A stretch of 37,305 nt of DNA from DATBFX01 sp036558305 (GTDB taxonomy: Bacteria; Chloroflexota; Chloroflexia; Thermomicrobiales; UBA6265). Below are positions 1 to 8,672 of this stretch, piece by piece. The stretch lies in NCBI GenBank assembly GCA_036558305.1, contig DATBFX010000514.1:1-37305 (forward strand), given 5' to 3'. The notes under the pieces were generated by a model. The model saw only the letters and a program-made list of their open reading frames with translations, was not told where the DNA came from and did not search any database. Each line of letters opens with the position of its first letter. The stretch's first letter is position 1. The translations under genes were made by a program, and so were the position numbers.

Positions 1-99
1 GTCAGGTAAGGCCCCCGGCAGACCACCGGGTGGCGAGGCGGCGGGTGGACGGCGGGCAACCGACCGGAGCCGAGCCGTGCTCATGGCCGAGGGCGGACC
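1..99 (+). rRNA. rrl: 23S rRNA, 3' end (partial)
   Basis: This aligns by eye with the last ~100 nt of bacterial 23S rRNA: the stretch GGCCGAGGGC (85-94) sits where Chloroflexi/Deinococcus-like 23S ends, and a 5S gene and a tRNA follow on the same strand. The 5' part lies outside the window. Several near-invariant A/U positions are replaced by G or C; for example CGTGCTCAT (76-84) stands where most bacteria have GGTACTAAT. The 3' boundary is approximate. The protein-like open frames crossing this region are chance readings of G+C-rich RNA sequence. Confidence 0.8.
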
Positions 100-399
100 C
101 CCGGCCCCGCCCCCCCCGCGCCCCGTTCCCGCCGGGTCGCCAACCGAGGCGTCCCAGGAGCGAACGGACCAGACGCGGACCGACGGGGACCGAGGTGGTC
201 GAGGACTTTGATCCATCGGATCGACGTGTGCAGCACCCGATTGTGTGTGGTGGCGTGGCCGCGGGACCCGCGGGGTCCTACTAAGCGCGCGTGCAGTTGC
301 GTGACTTCGCGAAGCAGTCGTGGCGTCGTTCTTGGCGTGGGGGCCGGGCCGCGGGGGCGGGGTGGCGGGTGAGCCACTCGGACCCTGGGGTGGTGGGCG
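100..399 (+). other. 23S-5S internal transcribed spacer
   Basis: This is very G+C-rich sequence between the 23S end and the 5S start, about 300 nt long. I see no tRNA and no convincing coding signal. It contains short self-complementary stretches such as CCGCGGGACCCGCGG near 260-274. It is presumably the transcribed processing spacer. Confidence 0.6.
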
Positions 400-519
400 G
401 GCCCGTGGCCGGGGGCGCGGCGGACCCACCCGGTCCCATCCCGAACCCGGTCGTGACCCGCCGCAGCGCCGGAGAGTACTGCGGGGGCGACCCCGCGGGA
501 GGCGAGGCCGCCGCGGGCC
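400..519 (+). rRNA. rrf: 5S rRNA
   Basis: The core matches the 5S consensus, including CCCATCCCGAACCCGG (435-450), CAGCGCC (464-470) and GTACTGC (476-482). Helix I forms between 401-409 and 510-518 (9 bp including one G-U) and extends outward by at least one G-C pair, giving a length of ~120 nt, as expected. Loop A and the helix IV/loop E region have lost bases that are usually A or U, so the molecule is unusually G+C-rich. The ends are set by helix I and are uncertain by a few bases. Confidence 0.9.
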
Positions 520-633
520 CGCCGACCATCGCAGGACCAGCCGGGGGAGGACACCCCCCCATCCTGGCCCCGCGGCCCGGCCCCCGCGCCACCGTTCGAT
601 TCCCGCTGCTCGTTCGGACCACGCAGGCACCGC

Positions 634-708
634 CGCGGGGTGGAGCAGCGGCAGCTCGTTGGGCTCATAACCCAAAGGCCGGGGGTTCGAATCCCCCCCC
701 CGCTACCA
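634..708 (+). tRNA. Initiator tRNA-fMet (CAU)
   Basis: A complete cloverleaf is visible: acceptor strands 634-640 and 698-704, D stem 643-646/654-657, anticodon stem 659-663/671-675 with CAT at 666-668, T arm with TTCGAAT at 686-692, and an encoded CCA at 706-708. Three hallmarks mark it as the initiator: the mismatched first acceptor pair (C634 opposite T704), the A-U pair at D-stem position 11-24, and three consecutive G-C pairs next to the anticodon loop. It is the last gene of the rRNA operon. Confidence 0.97.
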
Positions 709-711
709 TGG

Positions 712-744
712 AGGCCCGGGACCGATTCGGTCCCGGGCCTTTTT
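712..744 (+). terminator. Rho-independent terminator of the rRNA operon
   Basis: A perfect 12-bp stem (712-723 with 729-740) closes a GATTC loop and is followed by a T run at 740-744. It lies 3 nt after the tRNA CCA end and ends the transcript before the convergent polymerase gene. The minus strand lacks a T run after the stem, so it appears one-directional. Confidence 0.93.
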
Positions 745-771
745 GTGTTCGACGAAATCACTCTTGGTCGA

Positions 772-2994
772 TCAGAAAAGACTCAATTGCGTCGACGCCT
801 CCTGCGCCTTCGCCTGCTCCAGATCGGTGCGCGCACTCAGCGGTGGAAAAAACGCTGCGAAGACGGCATCACTCGGAAACAGGGCCCGAAACCGGCCTGC
901 GGTTTCGTGAAGCCGGCGCAAGAGGTAGGGGATGCTTTCGTCTTGCGCGTATTGGTGTCGCAGGCCCAGTTCGCCGTCTTGCCGCTCGTAGATCTCGAGA
1001 CGTTCTCCGGCCTTTGGCGGTGGGTTCAACCGGGCAAGGAGGCGCTTGAGACGCGGCTGCGACGCCAGCGTCTCATTGTTGAGCATCGACCACTGGGTGA
1101 ACTCTCCCACGTCCAGGTCGTGGCGCCGGATTCGCTCGCCAAGGTCGAAATACGCTTCCCGCACCGCCGCCGGATCCTCTGTCATGAAACCTCGTGCCGC
1201 CGCCTGAAGAAATCGCCGGAAGCACGGTTCCATTTTGCGGCTGCGTAGCGCGCTCCCCTTGAGCAGGATCTTCTCGTCATACGTCAACAACCCGTACGTT
1301 TTCACGCGAAGCGAAAGCATCGCCCGATACCGTCCGTCGTGACCCAGGCGGATTCCGTGCGGGAGTTGTGCCGCCACCTTGTCGATGTAGACCCGCTCGT
1401 CCGCAACGGACCGTACGTCCTCCGGCGGAACGAAATAGACACCGTCCGTGTCCACTTCGATCGGCACGGCGCCCGACGCGCGAAGCGCCTCGACGGTCGT
1501 CTTGATGATGCGCTGGCCGGCAAGCGTCACCCGGCGCGCCGCGTCGTAGTCGTTGAACAGCCCCGCGCCGAACCCAAGGTACCCGTAGAACGAGTTGATC
1601 AAGACTTTGAAACTCGATTGAAGTCCCTCCCACATCGCCCGCTCTTCACCGGTCGTCTCACGGCTACGCGCCTTGGCGTGGAGCCGTCGTTGCGTCAATT
1701 CGCGCAGCATCGGCAGGTAGGCGCCGAGCGTGTCGCTTGCCGAGGTAATGCCGTCGACGAGCATGATCGACGGATAGAGACTCTCGACGTCGCACTTGAC
1801 GACGGGCGAGAACGATCCGACCTCCAGCAGATCGGCGTATCCACCCGGGTAGTCCTGGGGCGGTTGCGCAAGCGGCACGCTGTGTCCCTGCAACACGTAG
1901 GCACGGACCATCAGGTCGTTGATCTTGCCGCCGGGTCCGCCCGTTGCCACGTTCTGAAACGAGCGGGGCAGCAACTGCGTCTGATAAAACTCGGTCGGTA
2001 CCGCGAGCCGTCCCAGGATGTCGACGTCGCGCACGTCGTCGAGCGAGTAACGGAGCAGCCGATCGCGATCCGTGCGCCAGACGTCTCGAATCTGATCGCC
2101 GGGAACGAATTCGCGGTCGGGACGCGTCAACCCCAACGCCTCGACGGCGTTTTTCAGCCCGTAGCTCGTCAAGTGCCCGCCGGCATCATAGCGCTGGATC
2201 TGCTGGTAGGTATCGACGATGTGGCGCCCGTACGCGTACGCGGGCGTAAAGGGAAGCGACAACGGGCCGGCCTTGAAGCGCCGTTGACCCTCGCCGACGC
2301 GGAGCGTGCTCTGGTCCCTTCCCCACCTCAATTCGAGACCGAACCGCGCCGCCCGCGCCGAAAGGAAGGGCAAGTCGAAGTTGAACAGGTTATGGCCTTC
2401 GATGACGTCCGGGTCGAGCGCGGCGATCCGATCGGAAAGCCGCGAAATCAATTCCTCCTCGCTCTCCTCGAGCACGAGCAGTTCCTCATGACCGTGGGAG
2501 GTCTTCAGCGCAACGACAATCAGTTGCGCCGCCGGATCGCGCGCATCGAACCCCGTCGTTTCGATGTCGAGCTGGAGCCGGCACAGATCCTCGTACACCA
2601 TCCCCTTAAACAACGTCCGACCGGTCGCGATCAAGTACTGCTCGACCGGTGAGCTGACGTCGAACAGCCGCTCGCTGGCGTCGCGCGCGGCACGCGTGGC
2701 CTCACCGTACGCCTGCCAGGTCGGAAACCGCACGAGATAACGGAGTGGATGGTGACCGGCCAATTCCTCGGTCTGGGGTCGGCTTCGAATTGCCGCCCAC
2801 GGCTCCGCTCGCGCGGCCAGCAGCCAGGGTTGGAACGACTCGGACGCTGCCTCGACCCCGCCGTGCTCGCCACGCCGGTAGACCGTCACCCGGTCCGACC
2901 CCGCCGGTTCGACGGCGACGATCCGCGACGTCGGATCGGTTCCATAGAGCAATTCGTCGGTCGACAACCGCACACAGCGAGTCCCGTCGGTCAT
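772..2994 (-). CDS. polB: Family B DNA polymerase with 3'-5' exonuclease
   Basis: The 740-residue protein carries a complete proofreading exonuclease: DIE at 143-145 (Exo I), HNLFNFD at 201-207 (Exo II) and YSLDD at 316-320 (Exo III). The polymerase motifs are DVESLYPSI at 402-410 (motif A), K463 with NSFYG at 467-471 (motif B), DTDG at 515-518 (motif C, where DTDS is commoner) and KTY at 565-567. The last five residues, QLSLF, match the sliding-clamp binding consensus, as at the end of E. coli Pol II. Family members of this type act in repair or translesion synthesis. The gene stands alone and convergent to the rRNA operon. The ATG at 2994 has no clear Shine-Dalgarno; a TACCCT hexamer 9-14 bases upstream would allow a leaderless transcript, but that is speculative. 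Confidence 0.95.
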   Translation of the reverse strand: MTDGTRCVRLSTDELLYGTDPTSRIVAVEPAGSDRVTVYRRGEHGGVEAASESFQPWLLAARAEPWAAIRSRPQTEELAGHHPLRYLVRFPTWQAYGEATRAARDASERLFDVSSPVEQYLIATGRTLFKGMVYEDLCRLQLDIETTGFDARDPAAQLIVVALKTSHGHEELLVLEESEEELISRLSDRIAALDPDVIEGHNLFNFDLPFLSARAARFGLELRWGRDQSTLRVGEGQRRFKAGPLSLPFTPAYAYGRHIVDTYQQIQRYDAGGHLTSYGLKNAVEALGLTRPDREFVPGDQIRDVWRTDRDRLLRYSLDDVRDVDILGRLAVPTEFYQTQLLPRSFQNVATGGPGGKINDLMVRAYVLQGHSVPLAQPPQDYPGGYADLLEVGSFSPVVKCDVESLYPSIMLVDGITSASDTLGAYLPMLRELTQRRLHAKARSRETTGEERAMWEGLQSSFKVLINSFYGYLGFGAGLFNDYDAARRVTLAGQRIIKTTVEALRASGAVPIEVDTDGVYFVPPEDVRSVADERVYIDKVAAQLPHGIRLGHDGRYRAMLSLRVKTYGLLTYDEKILLKGSALRSRKMEPCFRRFLQAAARGFMTEDPAAVREAYFDLGERIRRHDLDVGEFTQWSMLNNETLASQPRLKRLLARLNPPPKAGERLEIYERQDGELGLRHQYAQDESIPYLLRRLHETAGRFRALFPSDAVFAAFFPPLSARTDLEQAKAQEASTQLSLF

Positions 2995-3376
2995 AACAAG
3001 AAGGGTACCCGACGACGTCGCGCTTGCCGACCCCAGGCACGGCGGGATTGCCGATCACGGGGCGACGAACGTCAGGTACGCGGCGGTCACAAGGTACCGA
3101 AACAGCGGGACGAATAGGTGGTATGTCATGCCTTATGAGGCAATATCGTTGTTGGAACCTCGCGCCATGGCTTGCGAAAAACCCGTCGTGACCTCCGTAC
3201 TATTGTCGCTCCCTCCAACCGTTCCTATGATCGCTCTCAGGTAAACGGGTCACTGCGGAACCCACAGACCCACTGCCAACGCGGGAGCACCATCCCGCGC
3301 CGGGACGTGCTGTGCCAAGTTCGGCTGCCTGCCGCCTCGGTGCGACTGGCGCGAGCGACCAGCGGAGGAAGGATCG
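2995..3376. other. Divergent intergenic region, polB / Tad operon
   Basis: About 380 nt without a convincing gene. It holds a small inverted repeat, TGCCTTATGAGGCA (3129-3142), and the candidate Tad operon promoter (3203-3231). The rest is presumably the polB upstream region and the cpaB 5' leader. Confidence 0.6.
3203..3231 (+). promoter_or_regulatory. Candidate promoter of the Tad pilus operon
   Basis: A TTGTCG hexamer (3203-3208) and a TATGAT hexamer (3226-3231) are separated by exactly 17 bp, matching 4/6 and 5/6 of the housekeeping sigma consensus. It would give a 5' leader of ~140 nt before cpaB. Confidence 0.55.
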
Positions 3377-4519
3377 ATGAAAGGCGGCAGTAAGCTCTTC
3401 TTGATCGCGGGGGTCGGGCTGGCCGTCCTGGCGATCGGACTCCTCTTCGTCGGCATGTCTGGCGGCGGGGGCGGCAAGGCCGACGCGAACAAGCCGGACA
3501 CGAAGTCCGACAAGGTGACGGTGGTCCAGGCCGCCGTCGCGATTCCCGCCCACCAACTGTTGAAACCCGAGGATCTGATCGAGGTCAAGGTCGCGGCGGA
3601 CGCGGCGCCCGCCGACGCCGTGTCCTCAAGCGCCGAGGTGGTCAATCAATCGTATCGGCTGCCGCTCGCACAGGGGCAGGTTCTCCTGAAGACGCAGACC
3701 GAAACGCCGGGTATCCGCAACGACATCGAAAAGGGGTACCGGGCGGCCTCGATTCCGGTCGACGCGGTCAGCTTGCTCTCCGGTCTCGTCCAGGATCAGG
3801 ACTACGTCGACATCGTCTTCCATGCCCGGATCGATCTCGTTCGCCTGCTCCCGACCACCCTGGCCGAAACGCCGGAAGACAGTCTCTACAAATACGGCAG
3901 TAAGGGCAGCGGCAACGGCAGCGACGGCGGCAACGGCAGCGGCGGCGACGACGGCAGTTCCGTGACCGAGGCCCAGGGCGGTCCGATCATGTGGATCCCC
4001 GCCGGCATCGACTACGTCACCCATCCCGCGACCGGCGATCCGGGTTCCAAGTTCTACATCCGCGACGCCGGCAAGGATCTCGAACCGGTCGCCAAGATCA
4101 TCGTCCAGGACGTCAAGGTCTTGCGCGTCGTCCGACCCGGCGAAGCCTTCGCCGCCGACGGCACCCTGGCGGGACAGGCCACCGGCACCGACGTCACTGC
4201 CCAATCGGACAAAGACGCCGTCGGCTATCTGATCCTCCAGGTCACCCCGGCCCAGGCCGAGGCGATCACCTTCATGCAGGACAAGGACAACCAGCACACC
4301 TACCAGGTGATCGTCCGCGGCAAGGACGACCACGACACGGTGGAGACCACCGGCATCACCTTCAAGATCCTGGCCTCCGACGAGCAATGGTCGATGCCCT
4401 GGCCGCAATCGGTAACCGCGCCCAAGACGCAGACCAAATCGAAGTCCTCCAAGACTCCGACGCCGCAGGCGTCCGCGACGCCGGCCGCGACGGCGTCGCC
4501 CCAAGCGACGACCACGTAA
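3377..4519 (+). CDS. cpaB: Flp pilus assembly protein CpaB/RcpC
   Basis: The 380-residue protein starts with an inner-membrane anchor (residues ~7-27) and continues with a SAF domain (~48-115) and an RcpC-type domain, the CpaB layout. Family members help assemble the Tad pilus channel outside the membrane. A low-complexity linker of Gly, Asn, Ser and Asp (~172-192) interrupts the middle, and the C-terminus (~345-380) is a Thr/Pro/Ala/Ser-rich tail. A strong GGAGGAAGG lies just before the ATG. It is the first gene of the Tad operon. In a monoderm lineage the partner would be the cell wall rather than an outer-membrane secretin; that is inference. Confidence 0.9.
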   Translation: MKGGSKLFLIAGVGLAVLAIGLLFVGMSGGGGGKADANKPDTKSDKVTVVQAAVAIPAHQLLKPEDLIEVKVAADAAPADAVSSSAEVVNQSYRLPLAQGQVLLKTQTETPGIRNDIEKGYRAASIPVDAVSLLSGLVQDQDYVDIVFHARIDLVRLLPTTLAETPEDSLYKYGSKGSGNGSDGGNGSGGDDGSSVTEAQGGPIMWIPAGIDYVTHPATGDPGSKFYIRDAGKDLEPVAKIIVQDVKVLRVVRPGEAFAADGTLAGQATGTDVTAQSDKDAVGYLILQVTPAQAEAITFMQDKDNQHTYQVIVRGKDDHDTVETTGITFKILASDEQWSMPWPQSVTAPKTQTKSKSSKTPTPQASATPAATASPQATTT

Positions 4520-4541
4520 GACGCAGGCAACCTCGTCCGCT

Positions 4542-4578
4542 CGCGGATCGCCGGTCTCGTGAAGACCGGCGATCCGCG
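4542..4578 (+). repeat. Perfect 16-bp stem-loop between cpaB and cpaE
   Basis: The arms 4542-4557 and 4563-4578 are perfectly complementary around a 5-nt CGTGA loop. No T run follows, so it is not a standard terminator. It could stabilise the upstream mRNA end or separate translation of cpaB from cpaE. A possible upstream GTG start for cpaE at 4559 lies in its loop, which argues against that start. Confidence 0.75.
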
Positions 4579-4630
4579 GCGGGAACTCACGAACGGGATC
4601 ATCTCGGGACACGCGTACGGAGTTAGCGGA

Positions 4631-5911
4631 ATGGCCGGTTCGGGCAAGATTCGTGTTCTGATCGTCGACGACATCGTCGAGAGCCGCGACAACGTCGCCA
4701 AGCTCCTCCGCTTCGAACCCGACGTCGACATCGTCGGCACCGCGGAGGGTGGGCAGGAAGGCATCGACCTCGCCTTCCAGCTCGAACCCGACATCGTCCT
4801 CATGGACATCAACATGCCGGGGATCGACGGCATCACGGCGACCACGCGCATCTGCAGCCGCCTGCCCAACACCGCCGTCATCATGATGTCGGTCCAGAAC
4901 GAACCGGACTACCTCCGGCGGTCGATGCTGGCCGGCGCCCGCGAATTCCTCTCCAAACCGTTCAGCCTGGACGAGCTCGTCGAGAGCATCCGCCACGTCC
5001 ACCAGCTTGCCCAGTCGAGTCGCCGCGTCGTCGCCGATCCCACGGTACACGCCGCCTCACCCGCCGGCGGCAAGGCGAAGCGCGCCCAGATCATCTCCGT
5101 CTTTAGTCTCAAGGGGGGCGTCGGCCGGAGCACGGTCGCCGCGAACCTGGCCGTCGCGCTCCGCAATGCGATGCCGGACCGCGAGGTCGCCCTCGTCGAC
5201 GGCAACCTGCTCTACGGCGACGTCGGCGTCATGATGAACGTCAAGGACAACAAGACCATCGCCGACATCGTCCGCAACTTCAACACCCTGGATCGCGACC
5301 TCGTCCACGACATCCTCGTCACCCACTCGTCCGGTGTGAAGGTGCTGCTGGCGCCCCCGGATCCCCAGGCCGGCGAGCAGGTGACCGCCGAGCACATGCG
5401 CCAGATCCTGCACCACCTCCACGCGATGGCCGAGTTCATCGTCGTCGACACCAGACCGTCGTTCGACGACGTGACGCTTTCGCTCCTGGACCACTCCGAC
5501 CGCATCCTGCTGGTGCTGACCCTGGAGTTGACGGCGATCAAGGGCGCCAAGCAATACCTCGAATTGTGCGATCTCCTCGGCTACGACAGCGACAAGATCC
5601 AACTCGTTTTGAACCGGGCTTCAGTCCAATCCGCCATCCCGATCGCCGACGTCGCGGGTAGTCTCAAGGGCGAGATCATCGCCAAACTGCCCGACGACCC
5701 GATGACGGCGCTCCGCGCGATCAACGAAGGCGTGCCGTTCCAACAGAGTGCGCCCAATACCCCGCTCGCGCACGAAGTCGCGGCCCTGGCCGACTTCCTG
5801 ACGCGTGCGGACCAACCCGACGACCACGAGGAACCGACGCCGATCTCGGCGCCTCAGACGAAGGGACTCAGCCGGTGGATCCGCCCCGGCCAGAAGAAGA
5901 AGGCCGGTTGA
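4631..5911 (+). CDS. cpaE: CpaE/TadZ: receiver domain plus MinD-like ATPase
   Basis: The 426-residue protein begins with a full response-regulator receiver domain: acidic pair D13-D14, phosphoacceptor D59 in LMDINMPG, S87 and K109. A MinD/ParA-type ATPase follows, with deviant Walker A KGGVGRST at 161-168. CpaE/TadZ proteins localise the Tad machine at the pole or membrane. In many CpaE proteins the receiver is degenerate, but here the key residues are intact, so phosphorylation is possible. I chose the ATG at 4631, where receiver homology begins; the GTG at 4559 falls in a hairpin loop. The C-terminus ends in a Lys-rich segment. Confidence 0.9.
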   Translation: MAGSGKIRVLIVDDIVESRDNVAKLLRFEPDVDIVGTAEGGQEGIDLAFQLEPDIVLMDINMPGIDGITATTRICSRLPNTAVIMMSVQNEPDYLRRSMLAGAREFLSKPFSLDELVESIRHVHQLAQSSRRVVADPTVHAASPAGGKAKRAQIISVFSLKGGVGRSTVAANLAVALRNAMPDREVALVDGNLLYGDVGVMMNVKDNKTIADIVRNFNTLDRDLVHDILVTHSSGVKVLLAPPDPQAGEQVTAEHMRQILHHLHAMAEFIVVDTRPSFDDVTLSLLDHSDRILLVLTLELTAIKGAKQYLELCDLLGYDSDKIQLVLNRASVQSAIPIADVAGSLKGEIIAKLPDDPMTALRAINEGVPFQQSAPNTPLAHEVAALADFLTRADQPDDHEEPTPISAPQTKGLSRWIRPGQKKKAG

Positions 5912-6020
5912 TGATGCGCTCGCCACATCGCGCTGGTGTGCCGCCCGTCGGCCGTCGTAGTAGCGCGTCACCGCCGAACCCGAGGGGCCGGCGAGAGACA
6001 CCGCAGGGAGGTAGACGACC

Positions 6021-7538
6021 GTGTCGCTCCTGAAACGCCTGAACAGTGAAACGGCGACGATCGGTCCCGCCGGTTCGACCAAACCGATCGCGCCAGCCGC
6101 CGGCGGCGGCACACCGGGCGCGACGACCGGCGAGTTGTTCTCCCGGTCCACCTCCCCGATCGCGGGTCCGGCGGCGACCGGCGAACTCTTTACGGCGCCC
6201 GCCGCGACCCCGCGGACGACCTCGACGCTGCCGGAACCCCCGGCCGGCTCCGCCCGCGGCCGCTCCGCCAAACCGGACTCGTTCGGCGAGCTCAAGGCGC
6301 GCGTGCAGAATCGCCTGATCGCCGAACTCGATCCCCGGATGGACCTCGGCAACGCCGAAGAGGTCCGGCGCACGGTCGAGGAGACGTTCGCCTCGGTGCT
6401 CGAAGCGGAAGGGATCACCCTAACCCGCGTCGAGCGCCTGCGCTTGTTCGAGGCGATCTCCGCCGAAATCCTCGGCTACGGTCCGATCGAACCGCTGCTC
6501 AAGGACGCGACCATCAACGAAGTGATGGTCAACGGGCCCCGCCAGGTCTACGTCGAGCGCCAGGGCAAACTCGAATTGACCGAGGTCGTCTTCCAGGACG
6601 ACGACCACGTGATGCGGGTGATCGACCGGATCGTCTCGCCGCTCGGTCGTCGCATCGACGAATCGTCGCCGACGGTCGATGCCCGCCTTCCGGACGGTTC
6701 CCGCGTCAACGCCATCATCCCGCCGATCGCCCTCAACGGCCCGACGGTCACCATCCGGAAATTCTCGAAGGACCCCTTCACGGTCGAAGACCTGATCCGG
6801 TTCGGCACCTTCACCGCCGAGATGGCGACCTTCCTCAAAGCCTGCGTCGAGGCACGCCTGAACATCATCGTCTCCGGCGGTACCGGTTCCGGTAAGACGA
6901 CCATGCTCAACGTCCTCTCCTCGTTCATCCCGGACGACGAGCGGATCGTCACGATCGAGAACGCCGCCGAACTCCAACTGCGCCAGGAACACGTGGTCCG
7001 GCTCGAATCCCGTCCGCCCAACATCGAAGGCAAGGGCGAGATCACGATCCGCGACCTCGTCATCAACTCCCTCCGGATGCGCCCCGAACGGATCGTCGTC
7101 GGGGAATGCCGCGGCGGCGAGGCGCTCGACATGCTCCAGGCGATGAACACCGGTCACGACGGCTCGATGACCACCGCCCACGCCAACAGCCCGCGCGACA
7201 CCCTCTCCCGTCTGGAGACGATGTGCCTGATGGCCGGTATGGACCTGCCGGTCCGCGCCATCCGCGAGCAGATCGCCGCCGCCGTCGACCTCATCGTCCA
7301 GCAGGAACGGTTGAAGGACGGTTCGCGCAAGATCACCAGCGTCACCGAAGTCCAGGGCATGGAAGGCGACGTCATCGTCATGCAGGACATTTTCACCTTC
7401 CAGCAGACCGGCATCGAGAACGGCAAGATCGTCGGCCGGATGAAACCGACGGGTATCCGACCGAAGTTCATCAGCCGATTCGAGGTCGCCAACATCTACC
7501 TGCCGCCGAACATCTTCGGCGCCGGGATCTCGTTCTAA
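6021..7538 (+). CDS. cpaF: CpaF/TadA Tad-pilus secretion ATPase
   Basis: The 505-residue protein is a type II/IV secretion ATPase of the TadA/CpaF family, which powers assembly (and in some systems retraction) of Flp pili. Walker A GGTGSGKTT is at 286-294, followed by the Walker B region VVGECRGGEALDML and the His-box GHDGSMTTAHAN. The first ~85 residues are a low-complexity Pro/Ala/Thr/Gly tail, longer than in many homologues and containing a repeated TGELF. The GTG start is preceded by GGGAGGT at good spacing. Third gene of the Tad operon. Confidence 0.95.
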   Translation: MSLLKRLNSETATIGPAGSTKPIAPAAGGGTPGATTGELFSRSTSPIAGPAATGELFTAPAATPRTTSTLPEPPAGSARGRSAKPDSFGELKARVQNRLIAELDPRMDLGNAEEVRRTVEETFASVLEAEGITLTRVERLRLFEAISAEILGYGPIEPLLKDATINEVMVNGPRQVYVERQGKLELTEVVFQDDDHVMRVIDRIVSPLGRRIDESSPTVDARLPDGSRVNAIIPPIALNGPTVTIRKFSKDPFTVEDLIRFGTFTAEMATFLKACVEARLNIIVSGGTGSGKTTMLNVLSSFIPDDERIVTIENAAELQLRQEHVVRLESRPPNIEGKGEITIRDLVINSLRMRPERIVVGECRGGEALDMLQAMNTGHDGSMTTAHANSPRDTLSRLETMCLMAGMDLPVRAIREQIAAAVDLIVQQERLKDGSRKITSVTEVQGMEGDVIVMQDIFTFQQTGIENGKIVGRMKPTGIRPKFISRFEVANIYLPPNIFGAGISF

Positions 7539-7623
7539 GCCGACGGACGGAAGCCGTCGTGCGGACCGCGTCGAATGGCAACGGAGATAACGCGGGTCGC
7601 CCAACGGCAGCGAGGCAGCATGC

Positions 7624-8604
7624 ATGAACACGCCGGTGCTCTTCGGGGTCGTCGCGGTCGCGGTCGTTTTCCTCGTCGTGGCAATGATTGTCCGGAGGCG
7701 AGAAAAACCGACCGCCGACGACGTGATGGAACGGATGGGGCGCTTCGCCACGCGCGAGGATTTCCTCGCGGTGTCGGAGGGCAGCGGCAGGGGTCAACCG
7801 AACAAGGCCGCTCGCACCATCGAGGAACTGGTCAAGGGCCGCGGCATCGCCGGACGGACCGCCGCCCTCCTCGCCCGCGCCGACGTGCGGATGACCGTCG
7901 GCGAGTTCCTTCTCGTCCGCTTCGCGGCCGCCGTGGGCGGGTTTGCGGTCGGCTTCGTCGTCCTTTCCCGGATCGCTCCCGCGTTGGGCGCGTTGCTCGG
8001 AATCGTCACGGCCTTCATCGGCTACGCCATCCCGTTCTTCTACCTCACCTTGAAGGCCAAGCGCCGGCGCAAGAAATTCATCGAGCAACTCGGGGACACC
8101 ATCTCGCTGATGGCCAATTCCCTGCGGGCGGGTTACAGCTTGCTCCAAACGATGGACATGGTCGCCCGAGAGACCGCCGATCCGATGGCGACCGAGTTTC
8201 GCCGGGTCGTGCGCGAGATCGGACTCGGCATCAGCAATCAGGAGGCGATGGAGAACCTGCTGCGCCGGGTGCCGAGCGACGACCTCGACCTGCTCGTGAC
8301 GGCGATCAACATCCAGCACGAGGTCGGCGGTAACCTCGCCCAGATCTTGACCACCATCGGCCACACCATCCGCGAGCGGGTCCGGATCAAGGGCGAGATC
8401 GGCGTCCTCACCGCCCAGGTCCAGATCTCGGGCTACATCATCACCGTGATGCCGATCGGCCTGGCGCTGTTCATCTTCATGATGAACCCCGATTACATGC
8501 TGCCGCTGTTCGCCTGGCCGTACATCTGCATGCCGATCGCCAGCATCTTCATGATCGTGGCCGGCTTCTTCATCATGCGCAAGATCACGGCGATCGAGGT
8601 CTGA
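7624..8604 (+). CDS. tadB: TadB, type II secretion F-family platform protein
   Basis: The 326-residue integral membrane protein has an N-terminal membrane helix, two more hydrophobic segments near 95-140, a cytoplasmic T2SSF domain (motifs such as GDTISLMANSLRAGYSL and EVGGNLAQIL) and two C-terminal membrane helices. TadB pairs with TadC to form the inner-membrane platform on which CpaF acts. The start is an ATG at 7624 with a weak upstream GAGG. The position between cpaF and tadC is the standard order. Confidence 0.9.
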   Translation: MNTPVLFGVVAVAVVFLVVAMIVRRREKPTADDVMERMGRFATREDFLAVSEGSGRGQPNKAARTIEELVKGRGIAGRTAALLARADVRMTVGEFLLVRFAAAVGGFAVGFVVLSRIAPALGALLGIVTAFIGYAIPFFYLTLKAKRRRKKFIEQLGDTISLMANSLRAGYSLLQTMDMVARETADPMATEFRRVVREIGLGISNQEAMENLLRRVPSDDLDLLVTAINIQHEVGGNLAQILTTIGHTIRERVRIKGEIGVLTAQVQISGYIITVMPIGLALFIFMMNPDYMLPLFAWPYICMPIASIFMIVAGFFIMRKITAIEV

Positions 8605-8672
8605 TCGGCGCCCGTCCCGACGCCGGCGATTGCGCCCAGGCAGACTGGGACGTAGAGCGCGAGGAGAGAAAC

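Noticed and set aside
590..620. tRNA-like segment (GTTCGATTC followed later by ACCA) between 5S and tRNA-fMet
   Set aside because: The flanking bases do not form a T stem and no acceptor or anticodon arm can be drawn.
81..761. Protein-like frames over the rRNA operon
   Set aside because: They overlap the 23S end, 5S, tRNA and terminator, which are supported by structure.
1339..2652. Long open frame on the + strand opposite the polymerase gene
   Set aside because: It is antisense to well-supported polymerase motifs and has Arg/Asp/Val-rich composition without recognisable domains, typical of shadow frames in G+C-rich DNA.
6420..7751. 443-residue open frame opposite cpaF
   Set aside because: It is antisense to the ATPase with Walker motifs and shows no domain of its own.
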